Below the pieces are notes generated by a model, which did no database searches, was not told the DNA's origin, and saw nothing but the letters and a program-made list of their open reading frames with translations. The position numbers and the translations under genes are program-made. This document shows, one piece after another, positions 20,452 to 35,133 of a stretch of DNA of 64,000 nt (position 1 is the stretch's first letter; each line of letters begins with the position of its first letter). Source of the DNA: Sclerodactyla briareus (Eukaryota > Echinodermata > Holothuroidea > Dendrochirotida > Sclerodactylidae); the NCBI GenBank assembly GCA_026419785.1, contig JAODTK010005387.1, positions 217,334 to 281,333 on the forward strand, read 5' to 3'.

Positions 20452-23084
20452 ATGGAGCCAATCACGTCCGTATACATAAACTGATGCAATTATGCAGTCT
20501 TTTGGCATCAATGTACCGTTTATTTGCTTAATTTGCTCCTATATCAATGTAACAATTAGATTGTTACATTTATACGCGCACACCGCCTTGGTACCTTATG
20601 GAATCTATCCTAAAGCGGTAGCATGGGGCGGTACGGGGAGACACGCGGACACGAACTTTTTGGACTCCTTTCTTTGTCCGAACTTCGAGAATGATATCGA
20701 TATCGACATTGGTAAGGAATCAATGAGGGAGCTGAAGTGAATACTTGGAGTATGCTAGTCAGTCGTTGTCACATACTTTACTAGATCAGGCAGTAAAGAC
20801 GTTCATGCAGTAGAAGGATTATTTTAGTTATTATAGTGATCGACCGGTTTAAATTCCGCAAGTTACCATCGCGTGAAATTGCATTAGTTCTCTTTGACCT
20901 ACAATTATTCATGAAGCCTAATTGAAATAGGACATCTTACTCTGAGCGTGGTTATCATTTATGATCGAATAATGAGCCATGCACTCTCTCTATGCTTGAA
21001 TTTGGACAAACGGCCAGAACGGAAATTTCACTTTGAAGGTCAAGGGAGCGTTTGTTTGAGCGTGCTATTGCCAGGTGCCATGAGAGTGTTTGCCTCCATA
21101 ATATTCGAGGACAAACTAAAACATTCTTGGCTGTATAAATTCAAAGGAACCAATAAAAAAATGTTATATTTGTTATAATTGCGCTTTTTTATATAATATT
21201 ATCGCGCCCCCCCCCCATTGGATCGATATCCTCGTTTCAAACAAACATTTCTCTTCGCTGACGACCCTGGCATATGGCCTCACGGAGGATAATGTCTGGC
21301 CTCCGTGTTGGCCTCAGTTAACTTGATAATATGTTAATGAGCATATGCTATATTGAATGTGTGATTCTCTCTCAACTCCCGTATAATACTGTCAACGGTT
21401 ATTCAATCATGTCTATAGACAGATAGATGGATCAAGATTGTAATCACTATTCATGTTACGTCCGGGGTTGGCACGATTCGTATGATGACGCCACAGGGGT
21501 TTGAATGTCATCTGAGAAAAAGAGATCAAACTGTGAAATTCCTATAAACATGATGGTCCGGTTAAACTAAGATAACTTGCTCAGCTGTTTCCGTGAAGAA
21601 CTCGTCTTGGCTGATTATGTCTTTTTAAATATAAATTATAAATGACACTGTCTGAGTATATGGCAGTTTATTCTTATGATAGTCATACAAGTGTAAAGTG
21701 CATGGCCGCTATTAGTCTAGGAGAAGTCACGCGTCATATGTGGCAGCCGATGGAACACCAGTTTGTGGTAGAAAAAACATGTATATGACACCATTGCGTT
21801 CAGAATATTATGTATGCCTGATGCATCGTGGAAACTGCGATTGATATGGATTGACAGTTCCAGAATGCGAGAATAAAGTCATTATAGTAATTTCCATGAG
21901 CAGAACCGTGTGGCATAGTGCTAGGCTCACATGAACGTCAGAGCATCCTACAGAGACCCAAAATACCCGCTGACATCATATCGTATGATTGATGAATTCT
22001 ACTTCTAACGCGCATTTTGTCGCATAAATTCCTGCGTGTCGTTTCCAGGTTTCTCGGTAGTGTGACTCTTACGGGCTTAGTGCCTGGTAATATCATGGAA
22101 ATTTAGCATGTGCCATCCGTCATTCGAAGACCGAAGGTATTCCGGCTTGAACAAGCTGAACAAACCGGTAAGTAAAATAATAAAATAAGCTCTACGCTAA
22201 AGTTTCGGCACATCAGACGTCACATCAGAACACCTCTGGTAACAATAATCGTGGATATCAGTAAGCATAAGGGAGGCAGAAGTAACTAATAGATAACAAA
22301 AAATAGTTGGATAGTTTCCGCGTTGAAAATCCATATAATACAAAACACAGTCATAGTATTCTAAATTATTTTGCAATCGCAATGTATCTATACAAGAACG
22401 TGGATTCCAGTACAGTAAAAAAATCGAGAGCATTATGCCCCTCTCACAATGGGGGAAACACGTGCGTAGGTAGTGGTAGGTAGGCCCCTACTATAATTAG
22501 TAGCGTGTTCGCTGGTGCCGGTGAGAGATGTTGATATGGTCATATTACCCTATTACCAGATTGCTGATCGATACTGTTCAATAGGATGGCATTACGAACT
22601 AATACAAAACATACTGCGACCTTCACGGTCTTACAAGGAAAGGGTATCGCGTATGTTCTCAATTCGTGTGCACGACATCGTACGTTGTGAATACACAGGT
22701 TGAGGTTCAATATAATTATAATCATGGTTTTCGTGGCCACTCTTTTGATGCGCCGCAGGGGATGAAGGAAAGCGCCAGAGAAGCGCCGAAAAGCCTTCCG
22801 ACGATTCAGGGTTGACAACGACTTATGCGGAGACCAGAATACGGTTTCGTCGAGAAACTGGTGCATGAGTTCGTCAAGAACGAAGTGTGGCAGAGACGTG
22901 ATTGTTCGAACTGCATGGTCGTAGCGAACAACGATTGAGCGGGCGTTCTAGCACGCCCGACACACTGACCTCGCTGTGGGCATGACGTCACCCTAGTCAC
23001 TCAGTCAACCGATTCCAAACTGGAGTGCTGAACCCAGAGAAGCGTGAGCAATCTTAGACCTGCTGGTGAACAGAGCGACTGCTC
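20452..23084. other. No gene recognised
   Basis: No domain or RNA gene could be identified. A C10 run lies at about 21207. A small perfect stem (CGGGCGT with ACGCCCG, 6-base loop, about 22939-22958) is noted but has no other support. Confidence 0.4.
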
Positions 23085-23905
23085 TTATGACAGAGGCTCG
23101 ACACACAAATCAATGCGTATTATTCAGTGGGATGGTGTAAAGCATGATGCGCACACAGTCTCTCTCTCTCCTCTCTTTACACATGATGTGCATTAATTAG
23201 TGGAATATTTTTATCGCGTGGTGCGTCCACAGTGAATTTTTTTAACTGAAATCCTCTCTTCGCTGATGGTGTGTAGAAGTCAGTGGCAAATTTCTAACGT
23301 ATGATGCGTCCGCAGCCATTGACCAAGCATGTTTTATTTGTGCTGTTTCCTCTCTCGTCGCACACGACATGCATTTTCAGACTATTGAATAAGGTATCCA
23401 AATGCTGGAATGTTTGATGCGTCTACCGTCGCAGAACAGGGGCTGGAATGTCCAGTATTCTCCCCCTCTCCCCTTAATTCATCTGTCAATGATACATTTA
23501 ACATGCGTAATGCTTCGTAGCGCAAACGAGATGAACCGACTTCCGTCGGCCTTCATCTGACAATGATAATCTCCCTATGATATTCATATCCGAGGTCTTT
23601 ACACCTTTGCACAGCGACACGAACGAGGCCTCGGGCTACCCAGCAGTCTATATACACGGAGGTCTAACCGAGGCATTGCTCGACCTCAATTGGATATTGA
23701 ATCGAGAATCGAATCCCTCCCGGGCTTGCTCAGAATCTGTCACGTAAGGTTTGTTGGCACATCAGCCGAGCGTTGTCTTGATTACTCTCCGCACCATTAC
23801 TCGTCGATCAATCGCCATAGGATTGCGTCGAAGTGATGCCAGGGAAGAAAATAAAAATCCCGTACAATATCATGTTCACACTTCATCACCAGTAACACAA
23901 ATTTG
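23085..23905 (+). repeat. Motif-pair array and shortened copy of the 27-34 kb repeat (copy 0)
   Basis: At 23098-23480 at least four diverged units about 80-110 bp long pair a CACACGATGTGCATTA-like word with a GTGATGCGTCCACAGTC-like word 35-50 bp later. From about 23246 the sequence aligns with 31703-32055. From about 23590 to 23905 it aligns with 28480-28800 and 32850-33180 (shared words: CACAGCGACACG, GACCTCAATTGGATAT, CCGCACCATTACTCG). The part that lies between these two blocks in the other copies is missing here. No protein is supported. Confidence 0.65.
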
Positions 23906-27256
<3,351 letters not shown>

Positions 27257-27570
27257 TGTATGCCGGCGTATAAAGAACATCGAAACAAAAATGGGTGACT
27301 CGTCTTTCTCGTACACACGATGTTCATTAGCTAGTGGGGTGCTCACGGTGCACGATACGTCGACTGTCAAAGAACACGACATTACATGTTCTGTCTCCCA
27401 CCTCGCTGGTCCTCCTCTCTTCACCGACACGTTTATTGTCAGTCGATGCATCTTGTAATGCATGACTGAATCTGTCCTGTGCCTACTATCTGTTCAGGCC
27501 TTTCGTTCATTACGGTATTCAGTGGAGTATTCAGGAAGCGTGGGCATGGCATTGTTGGGGACTCCTCTCC

Positions 27571-27966
27571 CTAAAGGAAAGTCCAGCCAAAAATATTTAA
27601 ATATCATATGATTGTGTATTGAAATTAGGCCAATCAAACTTTGTTCCATGTTCATAACATGTTCGGTTATAAAGTAACGAATTTTCAAAGATTAAGAATT
27701 ATTACTGCCAAGTTTCCATTTTGCAAATGGGCAACATTTGATGACGTCATATCAACCAATTTTAACGGAGAAAGAAAATACGTCTTACCTTTTCTCTTTT
27801 AATTGGTAGATATGACATCATAAAAACGTTGCCAGTTTGCTCAAATCACCAAATGATATTAAATTGAGGAATCCATATCTTCCTAACCGAACTTGTTATA
27901 AACCTGGATCAAAGTGATATTTGAATGATTTTTATTCCTTTTACATTTGGTGGACTCTGCCTTTAA
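27571..27966. mobile_element. TTAA-type palindromic MITE, copy 2, with an empty site in the sister repeat
   Basis: This is the same element as 13400-13826. The left end is CTAAAGGAAAGTCCAGCC and the right end, read in reverse, TTAAAGGCAGAGTCCACC. The internal arms ATTTGATGACGTCATAT and ATATGACATCAT form a foldback. The sister duplication reads TCTCCCCGAACTCCTC at 32370-32385, where CGAA stands in place of the insertion. The element therefore entered copy 1 after the duplication, or copy 2 lost it. Confidence 0.8.
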
Positions 27967-29649
27967 CTCCTCAACCACAATTCAACTCAACTACATCATG
28001 TACATGCGTTAATGGGACGTTTTGAAAGCGTGATGCACCCAATGCAGTCGGGAATAACATGGATTTGGTGTCTGCTCTCTCTCTTTCTCTCTCTTCACTG
28101 CAACGTACATGAGTCAATAGGTACTCAAAGATTTTGAAGCATTTATTGTCGTAGAACCTGTGTTTCGTGTTTTCTCCCGCTTCACTAAAGGCTACATTAG
28201 GGAATTTGGAAAGCTCGATGCATCAACTGGGGCGGGGAGGGTGGTGGCGGGCGGAAAGACGTGCCTGATGGTCAGCGCATGGAATTTCACTGGTAGGGTT
28301 TGTTTTTGGATATTTTGCAACAATACAGATTCCCATTGTCATAGGCATTTTTGATTTGAATAACCTCTTTGTCTTCTTCTGGCGTACGAGAAACCTTCAT
28401 CGTTGTCCCTAGTGTTGCAATGCGTAATTTGTCGTATACAAAACGAGACGAGATCAGCCGACACTTGCCTTCATCTGAAAATTGATAATCCTCTGATTAT
28501 ATTAATTCCCGTGGTCTTTACACCCCGCACAGCGACACGGACGAGTCCTCGGGCTAAGTATACTGCCTGTACACACGGAGGCCTAACTGAGGCATTGCTC
28601 GACCTCAATTGGATATTAAATAGAGAATCAATTCCTCCCGAGGCTGTATGAAACGGTCAAGGAAGGTTTTGGCGTATAACAGGGCCAGAGCTGTCTGATA
28701 CTTTCCGCACCATTACTCGACGATCGATCTCTATAGGATCGCGTCGAGGTGTTACCAGGAGAAATGACATAAACCTAGAGCGATATCGTGAATAATCTTA
28801 CCGCCAACAACAACCGCCAAACATTTCCTCATATCTTTAAAATCATGTGGATTAATCTAATCAGATTTCAACAATGAACAGTAATCATACCTTCACATGG
28901 TATCTTCAAACAGATTATCTTTCATTTGTCTTGCAAAAATCAAATTGTGGCTAGGTGGTGAATCGGTCTAAGACAACCACTTCTCAGCTATTGCAATTGA
29001 ATACCCATGCTTTCGATTTCCCCTCTGTAAAAACACACCTCACTCAGAAACAAAAACTCTCAGGCGAGTGTCCACAAATGTGTTGCATAGCCCGGCATGA
29101 CGTTTCAGACACGCTGGCGTTCAACAACGAATATTCGAAAGATTCTGAACGAACATAATTTGCATCGAGTATTCGCTGACAGGGCTATTATTTCGCACAT
29201 TTTGCAAATTGTGGCTCATTTGAATACCAAATCGGATTTGAAGAAGGTTCAATCCTTGCTCGATCACGTAGTAACGAAATGTTACCCGCAAACTCGACTC
29301 TAGATTAAGTCAGAATGTGAAGATTGTTTTCTACGTAGCTGGTGTTCTGCAAGATATATCAGGTCTAACAACAGCATAAGTACCCAGGGACAACGTACAG
29401 CACCTTCAAATAATATCAACTGTTTCATCAGTACCTGATAGACTGGTACCGAGAAACTGTTTGAAGGTTCTGTAAAATTCGACAGGCAATACTTCATGAT
29501 CCCTTTCTTAGGAAAGACCTAAACATGTTTCATTCAATAGGCAAATAGTTTGATATGAACCTTGTGAAGTAGGAGACCCCACGTCATCCACAATCACGAG
29601 GCATTAGTTAATAAGTAGAAGGAAAAATTTACCATTCCCATAAACTGGA

Positions 29650-30105
29650 TGTTAGCAAACCGACCAAAATGCAACTTTTGGATTTGAAATGATTCATGAT
29701 ATATTCCTCAGAAACACAGTGAGGAAAGTGGAAGTGGAAGGATTATTGGGTGGAGAGATCGAGGTATGTGATCCCTAGTATTATTTGGTTTCCTTGTCTT
29801 CGTAAATTGCTAATATTCTCGTTCCAATATGCCGCATGTATAATTACCCATGCGGCTTTTCATTTTTCAAAGATAGCTTGTAGATGCTGGGCACGGAACT
29901 ATGGTCGCTATATCATCAATTCTAAGTAACGCCACATCCTTTGGAGAAGCGCTAATGCTTTCACGTGTTGCTGCCTTGATCAGACAACTGCAGGAATACA
30001 CACTTCGCCGTAATATTCTCAACATCCGGTTCGCCCTGTAAATAGGTAATGAATGCCTGCTGAACTGCTTGGTTAATTAGGTATGAAAAAAACTGCTTTG
30101 ACCTT
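29650..30105. other. Segment present only in duplication copy 1
   Basis: The flanks CATTCCCATAAA (left) and TTTCCATTAA then TATCCA (right) collapse to CATTCCCATAAATATCC at about 34010 in copy 2. The two edges are similar (TCCCATAA and TCCATTAA), which could be an imperfect 8-bp target duplication or a short repeat that drove a deletion in copy 2. No TIR or protein was recognised. Confidence 0.45.
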
Positions 30106-30162
30106 TCCATTAATATCCAAGACTGACAGCACCAAGAGAAAATCATGAAAACAACATGAACT

Positions 30163-31165
30163 GCAGAAAGCCAAAAGGCTTAGTGATTCCTTGACTCGTT
30201 CTGACAACTTATAGCCAACACAAGCACAATGGGAGATTGTACCAGCTCGTTATGGGAAACATACCAGTCGTCAAAATTCCATCTTTAAAACCAGAACAAT
30301 TAGGGTTCCCATATCTGATAAGGTAGCTACACACTTAATCTCGAGGATTAGCGTCATCCATCCCATGGGGGGGTGTCGACGGTGATAGCGTTTCACAAGT
30401 CAAAATTGGCCGAATTATTGACTTTTCACAAATATTCAAATTTTTGACCAAATTCAACCCGAACTATACCCAAAAACCATCGGTCCTGTCCTCCCCATAA
30501 GAAAGCTACACACCAAATTTGAACCCGATCAGACCAACCATTCTGGACTTATCGTGTTCATAATGTGTCACATACGTTGACCCTCTGCTTACTCGTGACA
30601 CGTCCTGACCCTAACACAATAAGCGTTTCATGTACTCCTCATGGGGGAACTCACATATCAAGTATTAGCTTCATCCATCCAGGTGGGGTCGAGTTATCGC
30701 GTTCACAAGTCAAAATTGGCCGAATTATTGACTTTTTTATTCACAAATATTCTATTTTGACCAAATTTACCCACCTCGACCTATACCAAAAACAATAGGG
30801 TTCCTGTAATCCCCATAAGGAAGCTTCACACTCGTTTCAACCCATCAGACCAACCGTCTGGACTTTCGTTTTCACAAGGTTTTCAGACTTTGACCTTCTG
30901 TGACCTCAGATCACCCTGACCTGACCCCAAAACAATAGGGTTCATGTACTCATCATGGGGAACACACATATCAAGTATTAGCTTCATCCATCCAGGTGGG
31001 GTCGAGTTATCGTGTTCACAAGCCAGCGTCACATACATACATACATACATACATACATACATACATACATACATACATACATACATACATACATACATAC
31101 ATACAACATACAAACACACCACACTGCATGACTGCATAAAGATTCCTCTACCTCGTCAAGGGATC
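30163..31165 (-). repeat. Dispersed element A, copy 2, with CATA microsatellite
   Basis: This is an inverted copy of the element at 5093-6124. It starts with GGCTTAGTGATTCCTTGACT (about 30177) and contains three diverged units anchored by AGCTTCATCCATCC-like words at 30350, 30668 and 30979 (periods about 318 and 311). It ends in a CATA run (31031-31104) followed by GCATGACTGCATA and a GATTCCTC/GGGATC hairpin. It is absent from the matching place of the sister repeat (about 34055). Confidence 0.75.
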
Positions 31166-31702
31166 AAAAAGTTCCTCAGGTTACTAGTACGTTCTGGTGA
31201 GCTATAAACATAATGTAACTGTGAGAAGATTCAAAATATCTGGCTCATATCTGTTGAACACATAAACCTTCAGTTTCTTGTCAGGTTGTGCGTCGTTATA
31301 TTCAGCCGAGAGTGATAAATTATTCCCAAGGATAAAGCTCTGTCTTGTAATCGTAAAAACAATCAACTACGACTGCAATACACTGAAAACCATTGTACAA
31401 AATCACCTTTTACCCGACAGTTAGATGATCGGGTGATGCTGCTACATGTCTGTTGAAAATTTTGTATTGTAAGATCGTGATAGGATAACAATTATTCATG
31501 GGTTCATAAGAATGTGACATTTCAGGTGTGATGGGAGAGAAATTATGTATTGGAAATGTAATTTCCCTCGTTTGGATGTTTTTGAAGCCATAGTTATACT
31601 GTAATGGTAACCGTAACTATAGCGATAAAGCCTATAACGATAAATAGGAAGCGGTTACACTATAGCATGAAAACCAACGATAACAGCGGCTTGGAGAGGT
31701 CG

Positions 31703-32055
31703 GATTGAAATCCTCTCTTCGCTAATGTTGTGTATAAGTCAGTGGCATAATTCTAACATACGATACGTCCGCAAGCCAGTGACCAAACATCATTTATTTG
31801 TGCTGTTTCCTCTGCTCAATCGCACACGACGTGCATTTTCACACTATTTAATTGGGTATCAAAATGCTGGAATGCTTGATGCGTCTACCATCGCAGAGCA
31901 GGCTGGAGATGTCCAGTATCGCCCCCTTCTCCCCTTAATTCTCCGTCAGTTGTGCATTTAACAGTTTAACATGCGTAATGCTTCGTAGCGCAAACGAGAT
32001 GCACCGACTCTGTCTTCATCTGACATTGATAATTCCCTCTGATATTCTATCCAGT
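31703..32055 (+). repeat. A-block: motif-pair array preceding duplication copy 2
   Basis: This matches 23246-23600 (shared words CCTCTCTTCGCT, GTGCTGTTTCCTCT, GATGCGTCTACC, CATGCGTAATGCTTCG). Its end (CTTCATCTGACATTGATAAT) also resembles the end of the later block in copy 2 (about 32838, CTTCATCTGAAAATTGATAA), so the large unit itself contains an older internal duplication. Confidence 0.65.
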
Positions 32056-32060
32056 CTTGA

Positions 32061-34585
32061 CTATACCGTCGTAAGAAGAACATCGAAACAAAAATGAGTG
32101 ACTCGTCTTTCTCATCACACACGATGTGCATTAGCTAGTGGGGTGCTCACGGTGCACGATACGTCGACTGTCAAAAAACACGACATTACATGTTTTGTCT
32201 CCCACCTCTCTGGTCCTCTCTCTCCACCGACACGTTTATTGTCAGTCGATGCATCTTGTAATGCATGACTGGATCTGTCCTGTGCCCACTATCTGTTCAG
32301 GCTTCTCTTTCATTACGGTATTCAGTGGAGTATTCAGGAAGCGTGTGCATGGCATTGTTCGTGACTCCTCTCCCCGAACTCCTCAACTCATGATGTACAT
32401 GCGTTAATGGGACGTTTTGAAAGCGTGATGCACCCAATGCAGTCAGGAATAACATGGATGGTGTCTGCTCTCTCCCCCTCTCTCTTCTTCACTGCGACGT
32501 GCATTAGTCAATAGGTACTCAAAGATTTTGAAGCATCATTGTCGATAGAACCTGTGTTTCGTGTTTTCTCCCGCTTCGCTGAAGGCTACATTGGGGAATT
32601 TGGAAAGCTCGATGCATCAACTGGGGCGGGAGAGGGTGGTGGGAGGCGCAATGACGTGCCTGATAGTCAGCGCATGGAATTTACTGCAACGATCAGCACC
32701 TCCATTGGCATAGGGCCTGATTGAATAACGTTTCCTGTCTTCTTCTCTTCGTACGCGACCCACAGTCGCCTAGTGTTTGCAATGCGTATTTTGTCGTATG
32801 ACCAAACGGACTAGAATCATCCGACACTTGCCTTCATCTGAAAATTGATAATCTCCTGATTATATTCATACCCGGGTCTTCACACCCCCGCACAGCGACA
32901 CGGACGAGTCCTCGGGCTAAGCATACTGCCTGCATACACAGAGGTCTAACTGAGGCATTACGCGACCTCAATTGGATATCAATAAAGAGAGAATCAAATT
33001 CCTTCCGAGGCTGCTATGAAACTGTCAAGGAAGATTTTGGCAGTATAACAGACAGAGCGTTGCCTTGATTACTTTCCGCACCATTACTCGACGATCGATC
33101 TCAATAGGATTCGCGTCGAGGTGTTACCAGGAGACATGATATCAACCCCAGAGCGATATCATAATAATATTACCGCCAACACACTAATTTATTCCAAAAC
33201 ATTCTCGCATGTCTATAATAAATCATGTGGATTATTCTAATCAGATTTTCAACAAAGAACAGTACTTCTACCTCACAGGAATTTTCGAAACAGATTGTCT
33301 TTCAGTTTCTTGCAAAAAATTGTGGATCGGGTGGTGAATCGGTTGAGACTACTTCCCAGCTCCTGCAATTACTTACACCTGTTTCGATATTCCCTCTGAT
33401 AAAAATCAAAGCCCACGCACAAACCAAAAAACCTGACAAGGCGAGTAGTGTCCACTTACAAATGTGTTGCACAGCCGCATGCGGCCGCTCAGACACGCGC
33501 GTTTTTTAACGACGACGGAAAATAATCGAAAGATTCTGAACAAACAGAATTTGCAACGAGTATCCGCTGACAGGGCTATTGTTTCGCACATTTGCAAATT
33601 GTTGGTATCATTTGATTCAATCCTTGCTCGATCACGGAAATGTGCCCCAGCAACTCAATCCTGGATTAGAGTTCATAGTATGTAAAAATTGTTTTCTAGG
33701 TAGCTGAGGTTTTGCAGGAGATGTTAGGTCAAACAACAGCATATAAGTACACAGGAACAACGTATAGCCTAGTACAAATAAATAGTCCAACTGTTTCATC
33801 AGTACCTAATAGACTGTTACCGAGAAACTGTTTGAAAGTTCTGTAAATTCGACAGGCAATTAAAACTTTCATGATCCCTTCGTAGGAAGACCTAAACATG
33901 TTTTCCATTCAATATGCAAATAGTTTGATATGAACCTTGTGAAGTAGGAAACCCCATCGTCATCCCAATCACGAGGCATTATTAGTACGTAGAAGGGTGA
34001 AATTTACCATTCCCATAAATATCCAGAGTGACGCACCAAAGCAAGTCATGAAAACACAGTAAAAAAATGTGTCTCAGGTTACCAATACATTTGGTGAGCT
34101 AATAAAACAGAACGCAACCCTGAGAAGATTCAAAATATCTGGCTCATATCTGTTGAACACATAAACCTTCAGTTTCTTTGCAAAAGTGTGGTTCGTTATA
34201 TCACCGGAGTTTCGAATTATTCCCCGGGTAAAAGCTCTGGACTTGAATCGTAAAAACAATCAACTCCCGAACGAAATACAATAAAAAAATAAGTTGTATC
34301 AATCACCTCTTCCCCGCAGTTAGATGATCGGGTGATGCTGCCATATGTCTTGTTGAAAATGTTGTATTGTAAAATCGTGACAGGAAAACCTTATTCATTG
34401 TTCATTCCGAATTTGACCTTTCAGGGAGTGATTGGAGAGAAATTATGTATTGGAAATGTATTTCCCTCGTTCGATGTTTTTAAAGCCCTAGTTATACTGT
34501 AATGGTAACCGTAACTATAGCGATAAAGCCTATAACGATAAATAGGAGCGGTTACACTATAGCGTAAAAGCCGACGATAATGGCC
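32061..34585 (+). repeat. Large direct duplication, copy 2 (uninterrupted)
   Basis: This is the sister of 27257-31690 with the same landmarks in the same order and without the three extra segments. Differences are scattered substitutions and one-base indels, so the copies are old rather than recent. The 3' end carries a direct repeat of about 40 bp: CGTAACTATAGCGATAAAGC (about 34510) and GTTACACTATAGCGTAAAAG (about 34551). The same pair ends copy 1. Confidence 0.8.
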
Positions 34586-34679
34586 TTGGTGGTGGGGGGG
34601 AGGTGTCTTGGATGACTAAGCCGTGACGGGTCGCGGTCCATTCTCATGACCTCCTGTCAACACCTGATCTTGTGTCTCC

Positions 34680-35133
34680 GGGAGATTATGGTTTTGTTGC
34701 CGCCGCCGCCTCCCGGTCCGATGCCGCCGGAAACTTTAGGCGTTAGCGCAATAACTCTTAACGCTTTATCCGATTGATCTGAAACTTGGTACCTGTCCGA
34801 CCCAGTGGACTCTCGGATGAGTTGGCATGGTGGCATCGCTGCAATGCTGGGGCCGCTAATTGCAGTAATTTACCGTGAAATTTTCAAGTTGCGTCATTTT
34901 GCAAAACGAAACTGGTGGGTAGGGACTATAGTTGATCCCGAAAAATGCGGATGAAGTCATTTCAAGGTCATCGTAGGTAAAATTTTGCATAATTTAAGTG
35001 ACTTTTTTGTAACTTACATCGGATTACAACAAAACTTGGTGGATGAAGGCTATCTTGCTTTCTGACCAAAATGGGGGTGTCTTTATGGGGTTTAGATACT
35101 TCTTCCCAATGATTGCTCAAAAGCGGGGATATA
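34680..35133 (+). repeat. Dispersed element B, copy 2 (partial)
   Basis: This shares with 7646-8629 the GGTTTTG-TGCCGCC start, GCGTTAGCGC, a TTATCCGATTGATCTGAAAC phrase, ACAACAAAACTTGGTG, TTAGATACTTCTTCCCAATG and the terminal CGGGGATATA (35124-35133). The tandem sub-units with the GGGCGTGGC and GGCCATCTTGG motifs are missing. The left terminus is not clear. Confidence 0.6.

Larger units (their letters stand above)
27257..31690 (+). repeat. Large direct duplication, copy 1 (invaded by later insertions)
   Basis: This aligns along its length with 32061-34585. Shared landmarks in order: GAACATCGAAACAAAAATG, GTGGGGTGCTCACGG, GGCATTGTT, GGGACGTTTTGAAAGCG, GAAAGCTCGATGCATCAACT, GACCTCAATTGGATAT, GATTCTGAAC, CGAGAAACTGTTTGAA, GATCGGGTGATGCTG and TAACCGTAACTATAGCG. 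Compared with copy 2 it has three extra segments: a MITE (27571-27966), about 455 bp at 29650-30105, and dispersed element A (30163-31165). Subtracting these leaves about 2.58 kb, matching the 2.53 kb of copy 2. Short open frames in the two copies share the phrase RKILN-NL-RV-ADRAI-SHI (about 29112 and 33518), but the surrounding frames do not stay open, so coding is not established. Confidence 0.8.

Noticed and set aside
22939-22958. Short perfect GC hairpin
   Set aside because: A 7-bp stem alone is too short for a microRNA precursor and there is no U tract or other context for a terminator.
23098-23480. CRISPR-like array
   Set aside because: Units are diverged, spacers are not unique or uniform, and the rest of the window is clearly animal DNA.
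29097-29303. Conserved peptide RKILN-NL-RV-ADRAI in both large repeats as a gene
   Set aside because: The surrounding frames are not open in both copies and the DNA similarity alone explains the shared peptide.
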